Assembly (NCBI RefSeq): GCF_013393905.1
Contig: NZ_CP040272.1
Span: forward strand, 3,592,001 to 3,656,000
Direction: 5' to 3'
DNA: 64,000 bases
From: Nostoc sp. C052
GTDB lineage: Bacteria; Cyanobacteriota; Cyanobacteriia; Cyanobacteriales; Nostocaceae
Shown here: piece by piece, positions 50,836-60,389 of the stretch
Layout of the letters: every line of letters begins with the position of its first letter
Numbering within the stretch: position 1 is the stretch's first letter
Notes under the pieces: model-generated
The model's database searches: none
Told to the model about the DNA's origin: nothing
Seen by the model: only the letters and a program-made list of their open reading frames with translations
Translations under genes and position numbers: made by a program

Positions 50836-51936
50836 ATGAAAATTGCTCTCGTCCACGATTATTTAACCCAGCGAGGTGGGGCAGAGCGTGTGTTTGAACT
50901 GCTTTGTAAGCGCTATCCTGAAGCAGATATTTTCACATCTTTGTACGATCCCCAAAAAACTATTGATCTAGGCGATCGCATTGTTAATACAACTTTCTTG
51001 CAAAAGATTCCTGGTGCAGCAAAATATTTTAGGTCAATGGCTCCTCTATATTTTCCTGCCTTTCGTGCCTTGGATCTGCAAGACTACGATTTAATTATTA
51101 GCAGTAGCACCAGCTTCGCCAAAGCAGTGCGAAAAAACCCCAAGGCTCGCCACATTTGTTTTTGTCATAATGTCACCCGTTTCTTATGGGATACAGCAAC
51201 CTATTTAAGAGAGTACGGAGACTATAGATATTTTGCTCCTTTAATCGAACAAGTATTTCAATTAATGAGAAAGGTAGACCTGAAATATGCACAGGAGCCT
51301 GACCTTTACATTGCTAACTCTAGTGTTGTTGCCCGCCGGATTGAAAATATCTATGGCAAAAAGGCAATGATGGTGAACTATCCAATTGATACTAGTAAAT
51401 TTGTTTTTTCAGATATAAAAGATGAATATTATCTCGCCTCCGCCCGGATGATCAGTTATAAGCGACTTGATATAATAGTCGAAGCTTTTAACTGGTTAGG
51501 GTGGCGGCTATTAATATCTGGTGATGGGCCAGAACAAGCACGGTTAAAATCCAAAGCATTACAAAATATTGTGTTCTTGGGACACGTAAGTGATAGAACC
51601 CGCAAAGACTTGTTTTCCAAAGCCAAGTCTATTATTGTCGCAGCCTTAGAAGACTACGGATTAGTACCAGTAGAGGCTAATGCTAGCGGCACACCAGTCA
51701 TCGCCTATGGAGCCGGTGGAGTATTAGATACTCAAATCCCAGGTGAAACAGGAGTCTTTTTCAAAAGGCAAACACCCGAATCTCTACAAATTGCATTACT
51801 AGAAGCCAACGACATTTCTTGGGATTACGATCGCATCCGTAATCATGCAGTAGCAAATTTTTCAGAGAATGCCTTCTTTAGCAAAGTTGAGCAAATTATT
51901 AATCAAGCTTGTGGTGTGCATCAATTATTCATTTGA
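50836..51936 (+). CDS. Family 4 glycosyltransferase
   Basis: 366 residues. The N-terminal acceptor domain starts MKIALVHDYLTQRGGAERVF. The donor domain shows SARMISYKRLDIIVEAF, LLISGDGPEQARL and EDYGLVPVEANASGTPVIAY, where E-x7-E binds the nucleotide. Homologues of this type sit directly before the Wzc-like gene in the Anabaena HEP island, which fits the order here. Confidence 0.9.
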   Translation: MKIALVHDYLTQRGGAERVFELLCKRYPEADIFTSLYDPQKTIDLGDRIVNTTFLQKIPGAAKYFRSMAPLYFPAFRALDLQDYDLIISSSTSFAKAVRKNPKARHICFCHNVTRFLWDTATYLREYGDYRYFAPLIEQVFQLMRKVDLKYAQEPDLYIANSSVVARRIENIYGKKAMMVNYPIDTSKFVFSDIKDEYYLASARMISYKRLDIIVEAFNWLGWRLLISGDGPEQARLKSKALQNIVFLGHVSDRTRKDLFSKAKSIIVAALEDYGLVPVEANASGTPVIAYGAGGVLDTQIPGETGVFFKRQTPESLQIALLEANDISWDYDRIRNHAVANFSENAFFSKVEQIINQACGVHQLFI

Positions 51937-52012
51937 TTTCTGAATCTCTTTCCACTATAAGATTACCTATTTCTTTTCTCTCTCGTCGTTAGCGGTTTGT
52001 AAAAAAATAGGT

Positions 52013-52026
52013 ATTCTTCGGAGAAT
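52013..52026 (+). other. Small hairpin before the Wzc-like gene
   Basis: ATTCT pairs with AGAAT over a TCGG loop, 36 bp before the GTG start. Possibly a leader structure; weak evidence. Confidence 0.25.
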
Positions 52027-52061
52027 CTCTTAGCGTAAATCTCGAAGACAAGGATATAAAA

Positions 52062-54293
52062 GTGGTTCAAACTAGTCTAAATCCTCAGATAACTTCCGCT
52101 TCTGAAAGTGAACCAAGTTACGGACAAATGTTTGCCGTATTTGTGCGGAGATTTCCTTGGTTCTTAGCAGTATTAATTAGTTGTATTGCTATTGCTAGCA
52201 TAGTAACTGTCAAGACCAAGCCTACTTATAAAAGTTCTATGCAGTTGCTAGTAGAACCTAACTATCAAGGTAAAACGGAAGGTGGTGCTGGGGTAGACAA
52301 CCAATTTACTGACTCTAATGTGGTCATAGATACTGCTACCCAGCTTAACTTAATGCAAAGTTCAGGACTTATCCAAAAAGCAGTTGATAAACTTCAATCT
52401 GATTATCCAGATATAACTTCAGGTGAAATTAAAGCTTCTTTGGTCTTAACTCAATTAAGGAGCAAAGAAGATAATGTTGCTACAAAAATCTTTCAAGTTG
52501 AATACACTGCTGGAGATCCAGAAAAAACCCAAAAAGTTCTGGGCGCAATTCGACAAGTTTATGTCGAATATAACAAACAACAACAGAATTCGCGTTTACA
52601 AAAAGGTCTGCAAATTATCAGGGAACAGTTAAGTAAAGCCAGTGAAGAAGTAAACGCGGCTGAAACAAATTTACAAAGGTTTCGCAGAAATCAGAACTTA
52701 ATCGATCCAGAGTCGCAAGCCAAAGCGATTGAAACAGCTTTGAACAATATTGCCCAAGAACGACAAACAACTCGTTCTCAATATGGGGAAGCTTTGGCAC
52801 GCCAAAAATCTTTAGAAGAACAACTTAACCGTTCTCCTCAAAATGCTCTAGTTGCTTCTCGTTTGAGTCAGTCTACTCGCTATCAAAGCTTACTGAACGA
52901 AATCCAAAAAAGCGAACTGGCACTATCACAAGAACGCTTACGCTTTACAGATCAGACTCCAAACGTGCAAAAGCTCAAAGAACAACTTCAGGGACAGAAG
53001 GAGTTATTGCAACAAGAGGTAGGCAGAACTTTAGGCGGAAAGTCTTCTGGTGCAATCACTTCGGGAGACTCTCTTCTCGAACGAGGACAGATGGGTGAAA
53101 TTGATCTTAGTCTTGCCGGTCAGCTAGTGGAAACGCAGACCACTATAGTTGCTTTAACTGCTCGCGATCAAACTTTGGCTCAGAAAGAAAACGAACTACG
53201 TTTTGAAATCAAACGTTTCCCACCTCTGTTGGCTTATTACAATCGGATGCTACCGCAGTTGCAATTTAGTCGTGAAAGATTGGAGCAACTTTTAAGAGCA
53301 GAACAGCAATTACGGCAAGAACTTTCCAAGGGTGGATTTAATTGGGAAGTGGTGGAAGATCCGCAAAAAGGCGCACAATTAGGCCCTAATCTCCAGCAGA
53401 ATTTACTGTTAGGTGCTGTGGTTGGGTTAATGTTAGGAGGAATTGCTGCCTTTATTCGGGAATCGGCTGATGATGCAGTTCATACCACTGCTGAATTAGA
53501 GAAGCAAATGGCCATGCCGTTGTTGGGAACAACCCCCAAGTTACCGCCAGCCAAACCCAAAGAATCAATGATCAAGTTGCCTTTTGGCAAGCCAGAAGTT
53601 CTCGCCCCCTGGACAATTCAGGTATTACAATCTCCACCACGTTGGGAATCGCTGGATCTAATTTACAAAAACATTGAACTTTTAAATACTGTTACTAATT
53701 TAAAATCTTTGATGATTACTTCGGCTTTAGCCGATGAAGGTAAATCAGCTTTGGCGTTGGGTTTGGCAATGAGTGCTGCTCGTTTACACAAAAGAGTACT
53801 GCTGATTGATGCCAATTTACGCGATCCCAGTTTGCACGAACAACTGAATCTTCCTAATGAACAGGGACTTTCAACTCTATTGGCGAGTGATACAACTCTA
53901 CCCAACCAAATTAGTCTTCAATACTCAGGTTCCGCTTACATCGATATTTTGACTGCTGGCCCCAAACCTGCCGACCCCGCGAATCTGTTGAGTTCCCCGC
54001 GGATGATGCAATTAATGGCAGCATTTGAGGAAAACTATGATTTGGTTCTGATAGATGCTCCCCCAGTTCTGGGCTTAGTCGATGCCATGCTGACTGCATC
54101 ATCTTGCCGTAGCGTGGTCATGGTGGCAAGCATTGGTATTGTGACACGAAGTCAGCTTACTCAAGCGACAGCTATGCTGAGTAAGTTAAATTTGATTGGG
54201 GTTGTAGCTAATGGGGTATCAAACTCTAGTATTAATTACGTACCCAATATCAAACAACAGCAATTAGCTCTACGTCAAGCTGTAGAAAAGTAG
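52062..54293 (+). CDS. Wzc-like polysaccharide co-polymerase / tyrosine autokinase
   Basis: 743 residues with a GTG start. A Wzz domain spans two membrane segments (about residues 32-52 and 444-466) around a long periplasmic coiled coil (about 170-430). The cytoplasmic BY-kinase domain follows: Walker A-like SALADEGKSALA (about 565), Walker A' VLLIDANLRDPS (about 590) and Walker B LVLIDAPPVLG (about 660). The C-terminus has only one Tyr (NYVPN) instead of a tyrosine cluster, so autophosphorylation control may be reduced. It sets chain length and links polymerisation to export in the HEP island. Confidence 0.9.
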   Translation: MVQTSLNPQITSASESEPSYGQMFAVFVRRFPWFLAVLISCIAIASIVTVKTKPTYKSSMQLLVEPNYQGKTEGGAGVDNQFTDSNVVIDTATQLNLMQSSGLIQKAVDKLQSDYPDITSGEIKASLVLTQLRSKEDNVATKIFQVEYTAGDPEKTQKVLGAIRQVYVEYNKQQQNSRLQKGLQIIREQLSKASEEVNAAETNLQRFRRNQNLIDPESQAKAIETALNNIAQERQTTRSQYGEALARQKSLEEQLNRSPQNALVASRLSQSTRYQSLLNEIQKSELALSQERLRFTDQTPNVQKLKEQLQGQKELLQQEVGRTLGGKSSGAITSGDSLLERGQMGEIDLSLAGQLVETQTTIVALTARDQTLAQKENELRFEIKRFPPLLAYYNRMLPQLQFSRERLEQLLRAEQQLRQELSKGGFNWEVVEDPQKGAQLGPNLQQNLLLGAVVGLMLGGIAAFIRESADDAVHTTAELEKQMAMPLLGTTPKLPPAKPKESMIKLPFGKPEVLAPWTIQVLQSPPRWESLDLIYKNIELLNTVTNLKSLMITSALADEGKSALALGLAMSAARLHKRVLLIDANLRDPSLHEQLNLPNEQGLSTLLASDTTLPNQISLQYSGSAYIDILTAGPKPADPANLLSSPRMMQLMAAFEENYDLVLIDAPPVLGLVDAMLTASSCRSVVMVASIGIVTRSQLTQATAMLSKLNLIGVVANGVSNSSINYVPNIKQQQLALRQAVEK

Positions 54294-54297
54294 ATTT

Positions 54298-54408
54298 CTT
54301 GCAAAATTCGGGGTAAAGGGGAAGGGGAAAAGGGTAAAGAAACTCAAAATCCTTTCCCTTTAACCTTTACCCTTTTCCCTAAGAGTGCAAAAACATATTT
54401 TTGCAAGA
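54298..54408. repeat. Fold-back repeat with purine/pyrimidine arms
   Basis: CTTGCAAAA near the left end pairs with TTTTTGCAAG at the right, and GGGTAAAGGGGAAGGGGAAA pairs with CTTTACCCTTTTCCC-type sequence. The design matches the element at 16081-16205. It starts 5 bp after the stop of the Wzc-like gene. Confidence 0.55.
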
Positions 54409-54436
54409 GGTCTAGTAGCTAGTACTGCTAGATGAG

Positions 54437-54469
54437 AAATCCCCGACTTCTTAGAGAAGTCGGGGATTT
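54437..54469 (+). terminator. Palindromic unit ATCCCCGACTTCT, copy 2, with T-tract
   Basis: 15-bp arms (54437-54451 and 54455-54469) around 3 bases, ending in TTTT. Same family as 17491-17521. Likely transcription end for the preceding HEP genes. Confidence 0.6.
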
Positions 54470-54934
54470 TGCGTTTCGTATTTGTAACCAAAATTTCATT
54501 TTGTTGCAATCAGGAAAAATTAAGTATATTTATGCTATCTTGATTAGTTTTCAGAGAAATCACTGGCTCTTTAAAGAGTAAATAAAGAATTTATTTGAGC
54601 GATCGCTATTTCTACATAGTCTTATATTCTAGAGATTAAAGCACTTCCATAAAGGTTAGAACACAACTGTAGACTAGTTTTGGGCATATCGACACAATGA
54701 ACACCTTAGCCTAATTAAACATAGATATAAATTTATGGGTAATTTCCCTCTACACTTTACTACTGTCAGTAGTTCCCGGAAAATCATGATTTACCCATGA
54801 ATGTTAATAGTAGCGGTGACTGCTACATATCTAATTAGTATCTGTCTAATTTGTACATCTCTACACCAGCAGAATTCTGCACAATATATGCTTGGCTGAG
54901 TGGTAGATAGTAACATATTTTGCCCTCAATTATC

Positions 54935-54950
54935 TCCAAAAATTTGGAGT
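54935..54950. promoter_or_regulatory. 16-bp palindrome upstream of hepC
   Basis: CTCCAAA (54935-54941) and TTTGGAG (54944-54950) form a near-perfect dyad 87 bp before the hepC start. A 2-bp spacer makes a stable hairpin unlikely, so a protein-binding site is the better guess. Confidence 0.3.
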
Positions 54951-55036
54951 TACAACAAGATTTGGATTTGGGTCTTTGGCATTGATAGCCTTTGATATCT
55001 CCTCAGCAATTCACTCCTGTATAATCCCAAAGACTT

Positions 55037-55765
55037 ATGGCAACTTCAATAATTCCAACTCTAGAGAATTTATATGATGTAACCCAGGAACACCAGGATA
55101 ATCGTGGGTACTGCACACTCCAGTGGCGACGGGATAAGCTTTTGGTAAAGCCGCTTGGACGAGTTAAACAACCATATCTACCTGCATTAGATAGTAAGCG
55201 ATCGCTAGTAGAATGCTTACAACATTCTCCTGTAAGTTTGGTAAGCATAGATGCAAAACTGGGTGAAACTTTGCTTAGGTTTTGGGCGGATGCGTGTGAA
55301 GAAGCTCAAAAACCAATATTTCTCAGCTTACCCGCTAGCAAGAAACTGCCTAACCAACCCTGGAGACAATTACAGCGACTAATTGATTGGATTGCGGCCT
55401 TCGTGTTGGTGCTATTAGTAAGTCCAGTCATATTGGGATTGATTGTATTAATGCAGGTTTATTCACCAGGATCAATTTTTTGTCGTGAATGGCGTGTTGG
55501 AGAACGGGGTAAATTTTTTCGAGCAATTAAGTTTTGCATAACTACAAAGCACAACATCACAACATTAGGGCGTTGGATGCATAAATATGGTCTTGACAAT
55601 TTGCCCCAGTTATTTAATGTTCTGCGTGGTGACATGAGTTTGACCGGATCTTGTTGTTGGACTTTGGAAGATGCAGTACAGCTAAATAAACTACCAGAAA
55701 TTACAGCTTCATGGGAAGTAGAACCACAGTCTCACCTGTTACATCTAGATAGCCAAACACTGTAA
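55037..55765 (+). CDS. hepC: HepC-like sugar transferase of the heterocyst envelope polysaccharide
   Basis: 242 residues. The N-terminal 105 residues are specific to this group. A membrane helix follows (IAAFVLVLLVSPVILGLIVL, about 119-138) and then a short bacterial sugar-transferase domain: CREWRVGERGKFFRAIKF (149-166), GLDNLPQLFNVLRGDMSLTG (185-204). Usual members have an Asp-Glu pair in the SLDELPQ motif; here it is Asp187-Asn188, and the PRP motif after GDMSL is replaced by GSCCW. Such domains place the first sugar phosphate on a lipid carrier. Position directly before hepA matches the Anabaena alr2834-alr2835 (hepC-hepA) order. Confidence 0.8.
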   Translation: MATSIIPTLENLYDVTQEHQDNRGYCTLQWRRDKLLVKPLGRVKQPYLPALDSKRSLVECLQHSPVSLVSIDAKLGETLLRFWADACEEAQKPIFLSLPASKKLPNQPWRQLQRLIDWIAAFVLVLLVSPVILGLIVLMQVYSPGSIFCREWRVGERGKFFRAIKFCITTKHNITTLGRWMHKYGLDNLPQLFNVLRGDMSLTGSCCWTLEDAVQLNKLPEITASWEVEPQSHLLHLDSQTL

Positions 55766-55772
55766 TTTATCT

Positions 55773-55803
55773 GTGCGGTAATTGATAATTTCAATTACCG
55801 CAC
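55773..55803. promoter_or_regulatory. Perfect 13-bp inverted repeat between hepC and hepA
   Basis: GTGCGGTAATTGA (55773-55785) and TCAATTACCGCAC (55791-55803) flank a 5-nt loop, 8 bp after hepC. It has no T-tract, so it is either a weak terminator or a control site for hepA. The next bases, TGAGGGTC, resemble half of the published HetR site; this is only a half-site match. Confidence 0.45.
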
Positions 55804-55974
55804 TGAGGGTCAAACAAAAATTGTTTATGTAGCATCTATAAAGTAATACGGTTCTAGATAATTGGTCTTTCAAGACGCGATAAACTGCGTTTTTACATTA
55901 GGATTTTTGGCTTGTCTGAACTGTATTGATTTCTAGCGGTCTATCTACCTTGTCAAACTATTATTATAAAATTC

Positions 55975-57825
55975 ATGAATTTGAATCTTCCACAACCACT
56001 CAGTAATCTGCTCAAAGCTACTAGCTTCTGGCAGGACAATTATTTGATATTGCGAGAATTTAAACACTTTCGCAAAATTGCAATTTTAGCTTTAGTATTC
56101 TCGATTTTTGCGGCAACATTTGAAGGTGTAAGTATTGGTTTCTTACTTTCCTTCTTGCAAAGCTTAACCAGTCCCAACGCTCAACCTGTCCAAACAGGAA
56201 TAGAGTGGTTTGATATTTGGATTTTGGGAGCTAAAGCATCAGCAATTAATCGTTTGTACCGTGTATCTTTGCTAATTTTATTGAGTACTTGGTTACGTGC
56301 TGCCTTCAATTATTTTTCTCAAGTCTATACCGAATTATCTCAGTTACATCTTGCCGATCGCTTACGTAAGCAAATTTTTGAACAATTACAATCCTTATCA
56401 CTCAGTTACTTTGCCAAAACCCGTTCTGGTGAACTAATTAACACAATTACCACAGAAATAGAAAGGATTAGACAAGGTTTCAGTGGCGGAGCGTTTTTAG
56501 TAACTAGAGGATTAACAACCTTTGTCTACTTAATATCAATGTTTTTGATATCGTGGCAATTAACAGTAATTTCTGCATTACTATTCACACTTTTAGGTGT
56601 GGGGTTGTCAAATCTGAATGCTAGAGTCAGAGAATCAAGTTTTGGCATGACAACTGCTAACGCTAACTTTACATCAACAGCCATAGAATTTATTAATGGC
56701 ATTCGCACTGTTCACACCTGTGGTACTCAAGAATTTGAGCGTCAGCGTTACTATAAAGCTAGCGACAAAGTAATCAGTACGACAACAAAAGTTGTGTTTA
56801 CTTGGACACTCGTGAAGCCAATTGCCGAAGGGGTAGCGACTACAGTATTGATCGGAATGATTATTTTGGCTTTCACTAGCCTTGTAACTAACGGAACACT
56901 ACAAGTTGCTTCTTTACTAACCTTTTTCTTTGTGCTATTTCGCTTCATCCCATTTGTTCAAGATATTAATGGCACGAGAGCATATCTCAGTACTTTGCAT
57001 GGTTCAGCAGACAACATTAAAAATCTGTTGACAAGTGATAAAAAATATTACTTTCAAAATGGCAAAGTTGAGTTTAAGGGATTAAAAAGGTCAATAGATT
57101 TAGTCTCTGTGGATTTTGGCTATGATGAAGAAAATCTAGTCTTGCATAATATTACCCTGACGATTGAAAAGGGAAAAATGACAGCATTAGTTGGAGCGTC
57201 GGGTGCTGGTAAAACAACTCTTGCTGATTTAATTCCCCGCTTTTATAATGCTACGGATGGATATCTTTACATCGATGAAGTTGATGTACGCCAGTTTGAA
57301 ATTAACTCCTTACGTCGCAAAATAGCTGTCGTCAGTCAAGATACTTTTATCTTCAATACTAATGTTTGGCAGAATATTTCTTACGGGACTCCAGAAGCGA
57401 CTAATGATGAAATTCAAGCAGCAGCTAAACTAGCGAATGCATTAGAATTTATTTTGGAAATGCCCGAAGGTTTTGATACCCAATTAGGAGATAGAGGTGT
57501 TAGATTATCTGGAGGACAAAGACAGCGAATTGCTATCGCACGTGCCTTACTTCGGAACCCAGAAATCTTGATTTTAGATGAGGCAACCAGTGCCTTAGAT
57601 TCGCTATCTGAGCGGTTAATTCAAGATTCTTTAGAAAAACTATCTGTAGGTAAAACAGTAATTGCGATCGCTCACCGTCTTTCTACTATTTCGAAGGCAG
57701 ATAAAGTTGTAGTTTTAGAACAAGGGCGGATAGTAGAGCAAGGTAAATATCAAGAACTCTTGGAACTCAAAGGTAAGCTTTGGAAATATCATCAAATGCA
57801 GTATGAAGTAAGACCATTGGATTAG
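55975..57825 (+). CDS. hepA: HepA-like ABC exporter (fused permease and ATPase)
   Basis: 616 residues in the half-transporter exporter layout. The membrane domain has about six spans (first at 33-55, then 90-110, 165-185, 195-215, 278-300 and 305-325). The ATPase domain has Walker A GASGAGKTT (about 404), Q-loop VVSQDTF, signature RLSGGQRQRIAIARA, Walker B ILILDEATS and H-loop AHRLST. In Anabaena HepA is required for the envelope polysaccharide layer of heterocysts. The gene follows hepC with a 209-bp gap holding an inverted repeat. Confidence rests on context as well as fold. Confidence 0.88.
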   Translation: MNLNLPQPLSNLLKATSFWQDNYLILREFKHFRKIAILALVFSIFAATFEGVSIGFLLSFLQSLTSPNAQPVQTGIEWFDIWILGAKASAINRLYRVSLLILLSTWLRAAFNYFSQVYTELSQLHLADRLRKQIFEQLQSLSLSYFAKTRSGELINTITTEIERIRQGFSGGAFLVTRGLTTFVYLISMFLISWQLTVISALLFTLLGVGLSNLNARVRESSFGMTTANANFTSTAIEFINGIRTVHTCGTQEFERQRYYKASDKVISTTTKVVFTWTLVKPIAEGVATTVLIGMIILAFTSLVTNGTLQVASLLTFFFVLFRFIPFVQDINGTRAYLSTLHGSADNIKNLLTSDKKYYFQNGKVEFKGLKRSIDLVSVDFGYDEENLVLHNITLTIEKGKMTALVGASGAGKTTLADLIPRFYNATDGYLYIDEVDVRQFEINSLRRKIAVVSQDTFIFNTNVWQNISYGTPEATNDEIQAAAKLANALEFILEMPEGFDTQLGDRGVRLSGGQRQRIAIARALLRNPEILILDEATSALDSLSERLIQDSLEKLSVGKTVIAIAHRLSTISKADKVVVLEQGRIVEQGKYQELLELKGKLWKYHQMQYEVRPLD

Positions 57826-58004
57826 AAATAATATCCAATCAGCCAAGTACTTGCAACATATTTATCGGCTGTACATATCTACAGCCGTAAATCTCTAACT
57901 ATGTATCAGTAGTTTTTTAATTAGTAAAAAAGGTTTTTAAATACTTATTTTTAGAGAAAATAAGTGTTTAAAATTAATGCTCTATTCTTAACAATAACAG
58001 AAAT

Positions 58005-59165
58005 ATGTATCAGAAAATATTTGACCAAAGCCTGGTTTATCAATGCTCCAATTTTAATGTCGGTGGAAGCGGAGGTGTTGAAACTTATTTAGGTTCTCTG
58101 TTTGAACATCGACCACCTGATATTAGCGATCGCGTGTTAAAATCACTGAAAAATATCGATCAAAGCCAGTTCAAACTGCTGCACATCCACAGTCCAGATT
58201 TGCTATTGCAGCTTACAGGCGAATGTCCGACTATCTTCAGCGTTCATAATCACTCACTTTACTGTCCTAGTGGCACAAAGTATTTAGCAGAGCAACAGAC
58301 AGTCTGCGATCACAACTTTTCTTACTTAGGATGTACCTGGGGTAAATTAGTAGATAAATGTGGTAGCCGTAAACCCTTAAGAACCCTTAAAGAACTGCAA
58401 ACCACTCATCAGTTTTTAGATGTATTAAAAAAGATAAAAATTACTTTTATTGCTAATAGCGAATATGTCCGGCAAGAGTTAATTAAAAATGGTGTACCTC
58501 CAGAACAAACTGTAACTCTACACTGTGGAATCTCTATACCACAAACAGCAACAGCACCTTTGAGTTTAGAAGTCCATCAAAATCATAGAATTTTATTTGC
58601 TGGACGGATTGTTTCTGATAAAGGTCTGGAATGGTTACTCAAAACCTTAATACATACAGACCCGAAAATTCAACTTGATATTGCAGGTGAAGGCTGGGAA
58701 CGACCACGGTTAGAAAAGTTAGCAAATACCCTTGGATTGAATAAGCGGATTACTTGGCATGGTTGGTGCGACGCTGACAAATTAAATAAACTTTATCAAC
58801 AGTGTTTTGCAGTTATCTTTCCTAGTGTTTGGCCTGAACCTGCTGGTCTTATAACTCTAGAATCTTATGCTCGTTACCGACCTGTAATTGGTAGTGCAGT
58901 AGGCGGGATTCCAGAACATTTACAAGATGGAGAAACGGGTATTCTTGTTCCAGCTAATGATATCCAAAAGCTGGCTGATGCTATTAATGAGTTGTATATA
59001 GATCATGAGAAAAGCCGATATATGGGTGAACAAGGTCATGCTTTATTAATGAAAGAATTTACAATGGCTGCTCATGTAAATAATCTCCGAACAATTTATG
59101 CAAAAACAATAGCTGAATTTCCTGATAAAGCTAAAAAAGTATATAGCATTTCTCAAGCTAAATAA
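58005..59165 (+). CDS. Family 4 glycosyltransferase (HEP island, after hepA)
   Basis: 386 residues. The acceptor half contains FNVGGSGGVETYLGSLFEH and HIHSPDLLLQLTGE. The donor half contains ILFAGRIVSDKGLEWLLKTL, DIAGEGWERPRLEKL and FPSVWPEPAGLITLESYA with the E-x7-E motif. The cysteine-rich patch (SLYCPSGTKYL through YLGCTWGKLVDKCG) is unusual and may bind metal. It matches the transferase that follows hepA in the Anabaena cluster. Confidence 0.9.
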   Translation: MYQKIFDQSLVYQCSNFNVGGSGGVETYLGSLFEHRPPDISDRVLKSLKNIDQSQFKLLHIHSPDLLLQLTGECPTIFSVHNHSLYCPSGTKYLAEQQTVCDHNFSYLGCTWGKLVDKCGSRKPLRTLKELQTTHQFLDVLKKIKITFIANSEYVRQELIKNGVPPEQTVTLHCGISIPQTATAPLSLEVHQNHRILFAGRIVSDKGLEWLLKTLIHTDPKIQLDIAGEGWERPRLEKLANTLGLNKRITWHGWCDADKLNKLYQQCFAVIFPSVWPEPAGLITLESYARYRPVIGSAVGGIPEHLQDGETGILVPANDIQKLADAINELYIDHEKSRYMGEQGHALLMKEFTMAAHVNNLRTIYAKTIAEFPDKAKKVYSISQAK

Positions 59166-59230
59166 AGTTGAGTTTGGTTAACATATTAAATGGTGCATCT
59201 TTTATCTATGAAATATAAAGGGAGAAAAAT

Positions 59231-60223
59231 ATGTCACTGCATCAAGAATCCCAACAACCTTTAGTCAGCGTTATTATCCCTACCTATAATCGGCCAGAGT
59301 ATCTCAAGCAAGCGATCGCTAGTGCTATAAAACAAACTTATCAAAATATTGAAATTATTATTTCTGATAATTGTAGTTCAGAAAATCCCCAAGAACTTGT
59401 CGAATCTTTTGGTGATTCACGCATCAGATTTTGGCGACATCAGCAAAATGTGGGTATGTTAGCTAATCAACTACATGGCTTCAAGATGGCGCAAGGTAAA
59501 TATGTTGCTAGTCTCCATGACGATGATATCTGGAATGAAGACTTTTTAGCAAAGCTTATACCACCACTAGAAGCGAATTCTGATTTAATTATCGCTTTTT
59601 GTGACCAATATATTATAGATGCTAACGGCATAATAAATGATGTTGGAACTGAAGAAAATACACGTGGTTATAAGCGAGATAAACTAGCAGAAGGAATTTA
59701 TCAACCTTTCTATAAAATTGGATTAGTAGATAAAAGCATACCTACCGCAGCATCTTGTGTGATTCGCAATAATTTTGTGAATTGGGATAGTCTGCCGTCA
59801 GAAGTTGGCGGAATGTGGGATTTATATTTAACTTATCTGTGCTGTATATCTGGTCATGGCGCTTACTATTATCCAGAAAGATTGACGCGATATCGTGCCC
59901 ATGAGCAAACTGATACTATGCTCAGTGGTAGTCGAGATGTACAGGCAAAACTCCGCAAAGCTAAAAGCGAAATGTTTTGTTATCAAGTTTTTATGGAAGA
60001 TGCTCGTCTACAAGAATTTAGAACTTATTTTCAACAAAAATGGTTAGAAGCTAATACCACTTTTGGAATTGGTTTACTACGAAGTGAACAGATAGCAGCA
60101 GCGCGTCCTTATTTTTGGCAAACATTGAAAAAACAAAAGTTTAATGTCCGAACTCTGGCAGCATTTGGTCTGAGTTTTACTCCGCGGTTTTTAGCCAGTA
60201 AGTTGATGAAAATATCGAAATAA
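59231..60223 (+). CDS. Family 2 glycosyltransferase
   Basis: 330 residues of GT-A fold: VSVIIPTYNRPEYLKQAI, IISDNCSSENPQELVE and the DxD motif in LHDDDIWNEDFLAKL. A GGAG ribosome binding site precedes the ATG. It would transfer one sugar of the envelope polysaccharide repeat. Confidence 0.92.
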   Translation: MSLHQESQQPLVSVIIPTYNRPEYLKQAIASAIKQTYQNIEIIISDNCSSENPQELVESFGDSRIRFWRHQQNVGMLANQLHGFKMAQGKYVASLHDDDIWNEDFLAKLIPPLEANSDLIIAFCDQYIIDANGIINDVGTEENTRGYKRDKLAEGIYQPFYKIGLVDKSIPTAASCVIRNNFVNWDSLPSEVGGMWDLYLTYLCCISGHGAYYYPERLTRYRAHEQTDTMLSGSRDVQAKLRKAKSEMFCYQVFMEDARLQEFRTYFQQKWLEANTTFGIGLLRSEQIAAARPYFWQTLKKQKFNVRTLAAFGLSFTPRFLASKLMKISK

Positions 60224-60258
60224 TATAACAGTATTGTCTAAATTTTGGAAGGTTTTTT

Positions 60259-60325
60259 TTAACGAACCGCCTTCGCGTTAGCGTCTCGTTAGAGAAGAAC
60301 GCCAAGGGCGCAAAGAGAAGAAGAA
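60259..60325. repeat. Interspersed repeat (AACGAACCGCCTTCGCGTTAG type)
   Basis: Contains AACGAACCGCCTTCGCGTTA, TCTCGTTAGAGA and GGGCGCAAAGAGAAGAAG, a family seen reversed at about 47631-47683. It lies in the 166-bp gap between two transferase genes. Confidence 0.5.
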
Positions 60326-60389
60326 GATTCTCTTCCGCGTGAGATAAATAAAATTTATGCAATAGGTCTATTGTTAAACAAGGTAGTGT

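Larger units (their letters stand above)
54294..55036. other. 743-bp gap between the Wzc-like gene and hepC
   Basis: Holds a fold-back repeat (54298-54408), a palindromic unit (54437-54469), then about 560 bp of AT-rich leader with one 16-bp palindrome (54935-54950) and TATAAT at 55020-55025 close to the hepC start. No reading frame is credible. The length and structures suggest a separate promoter region for hepC. Confidence 0.45.
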
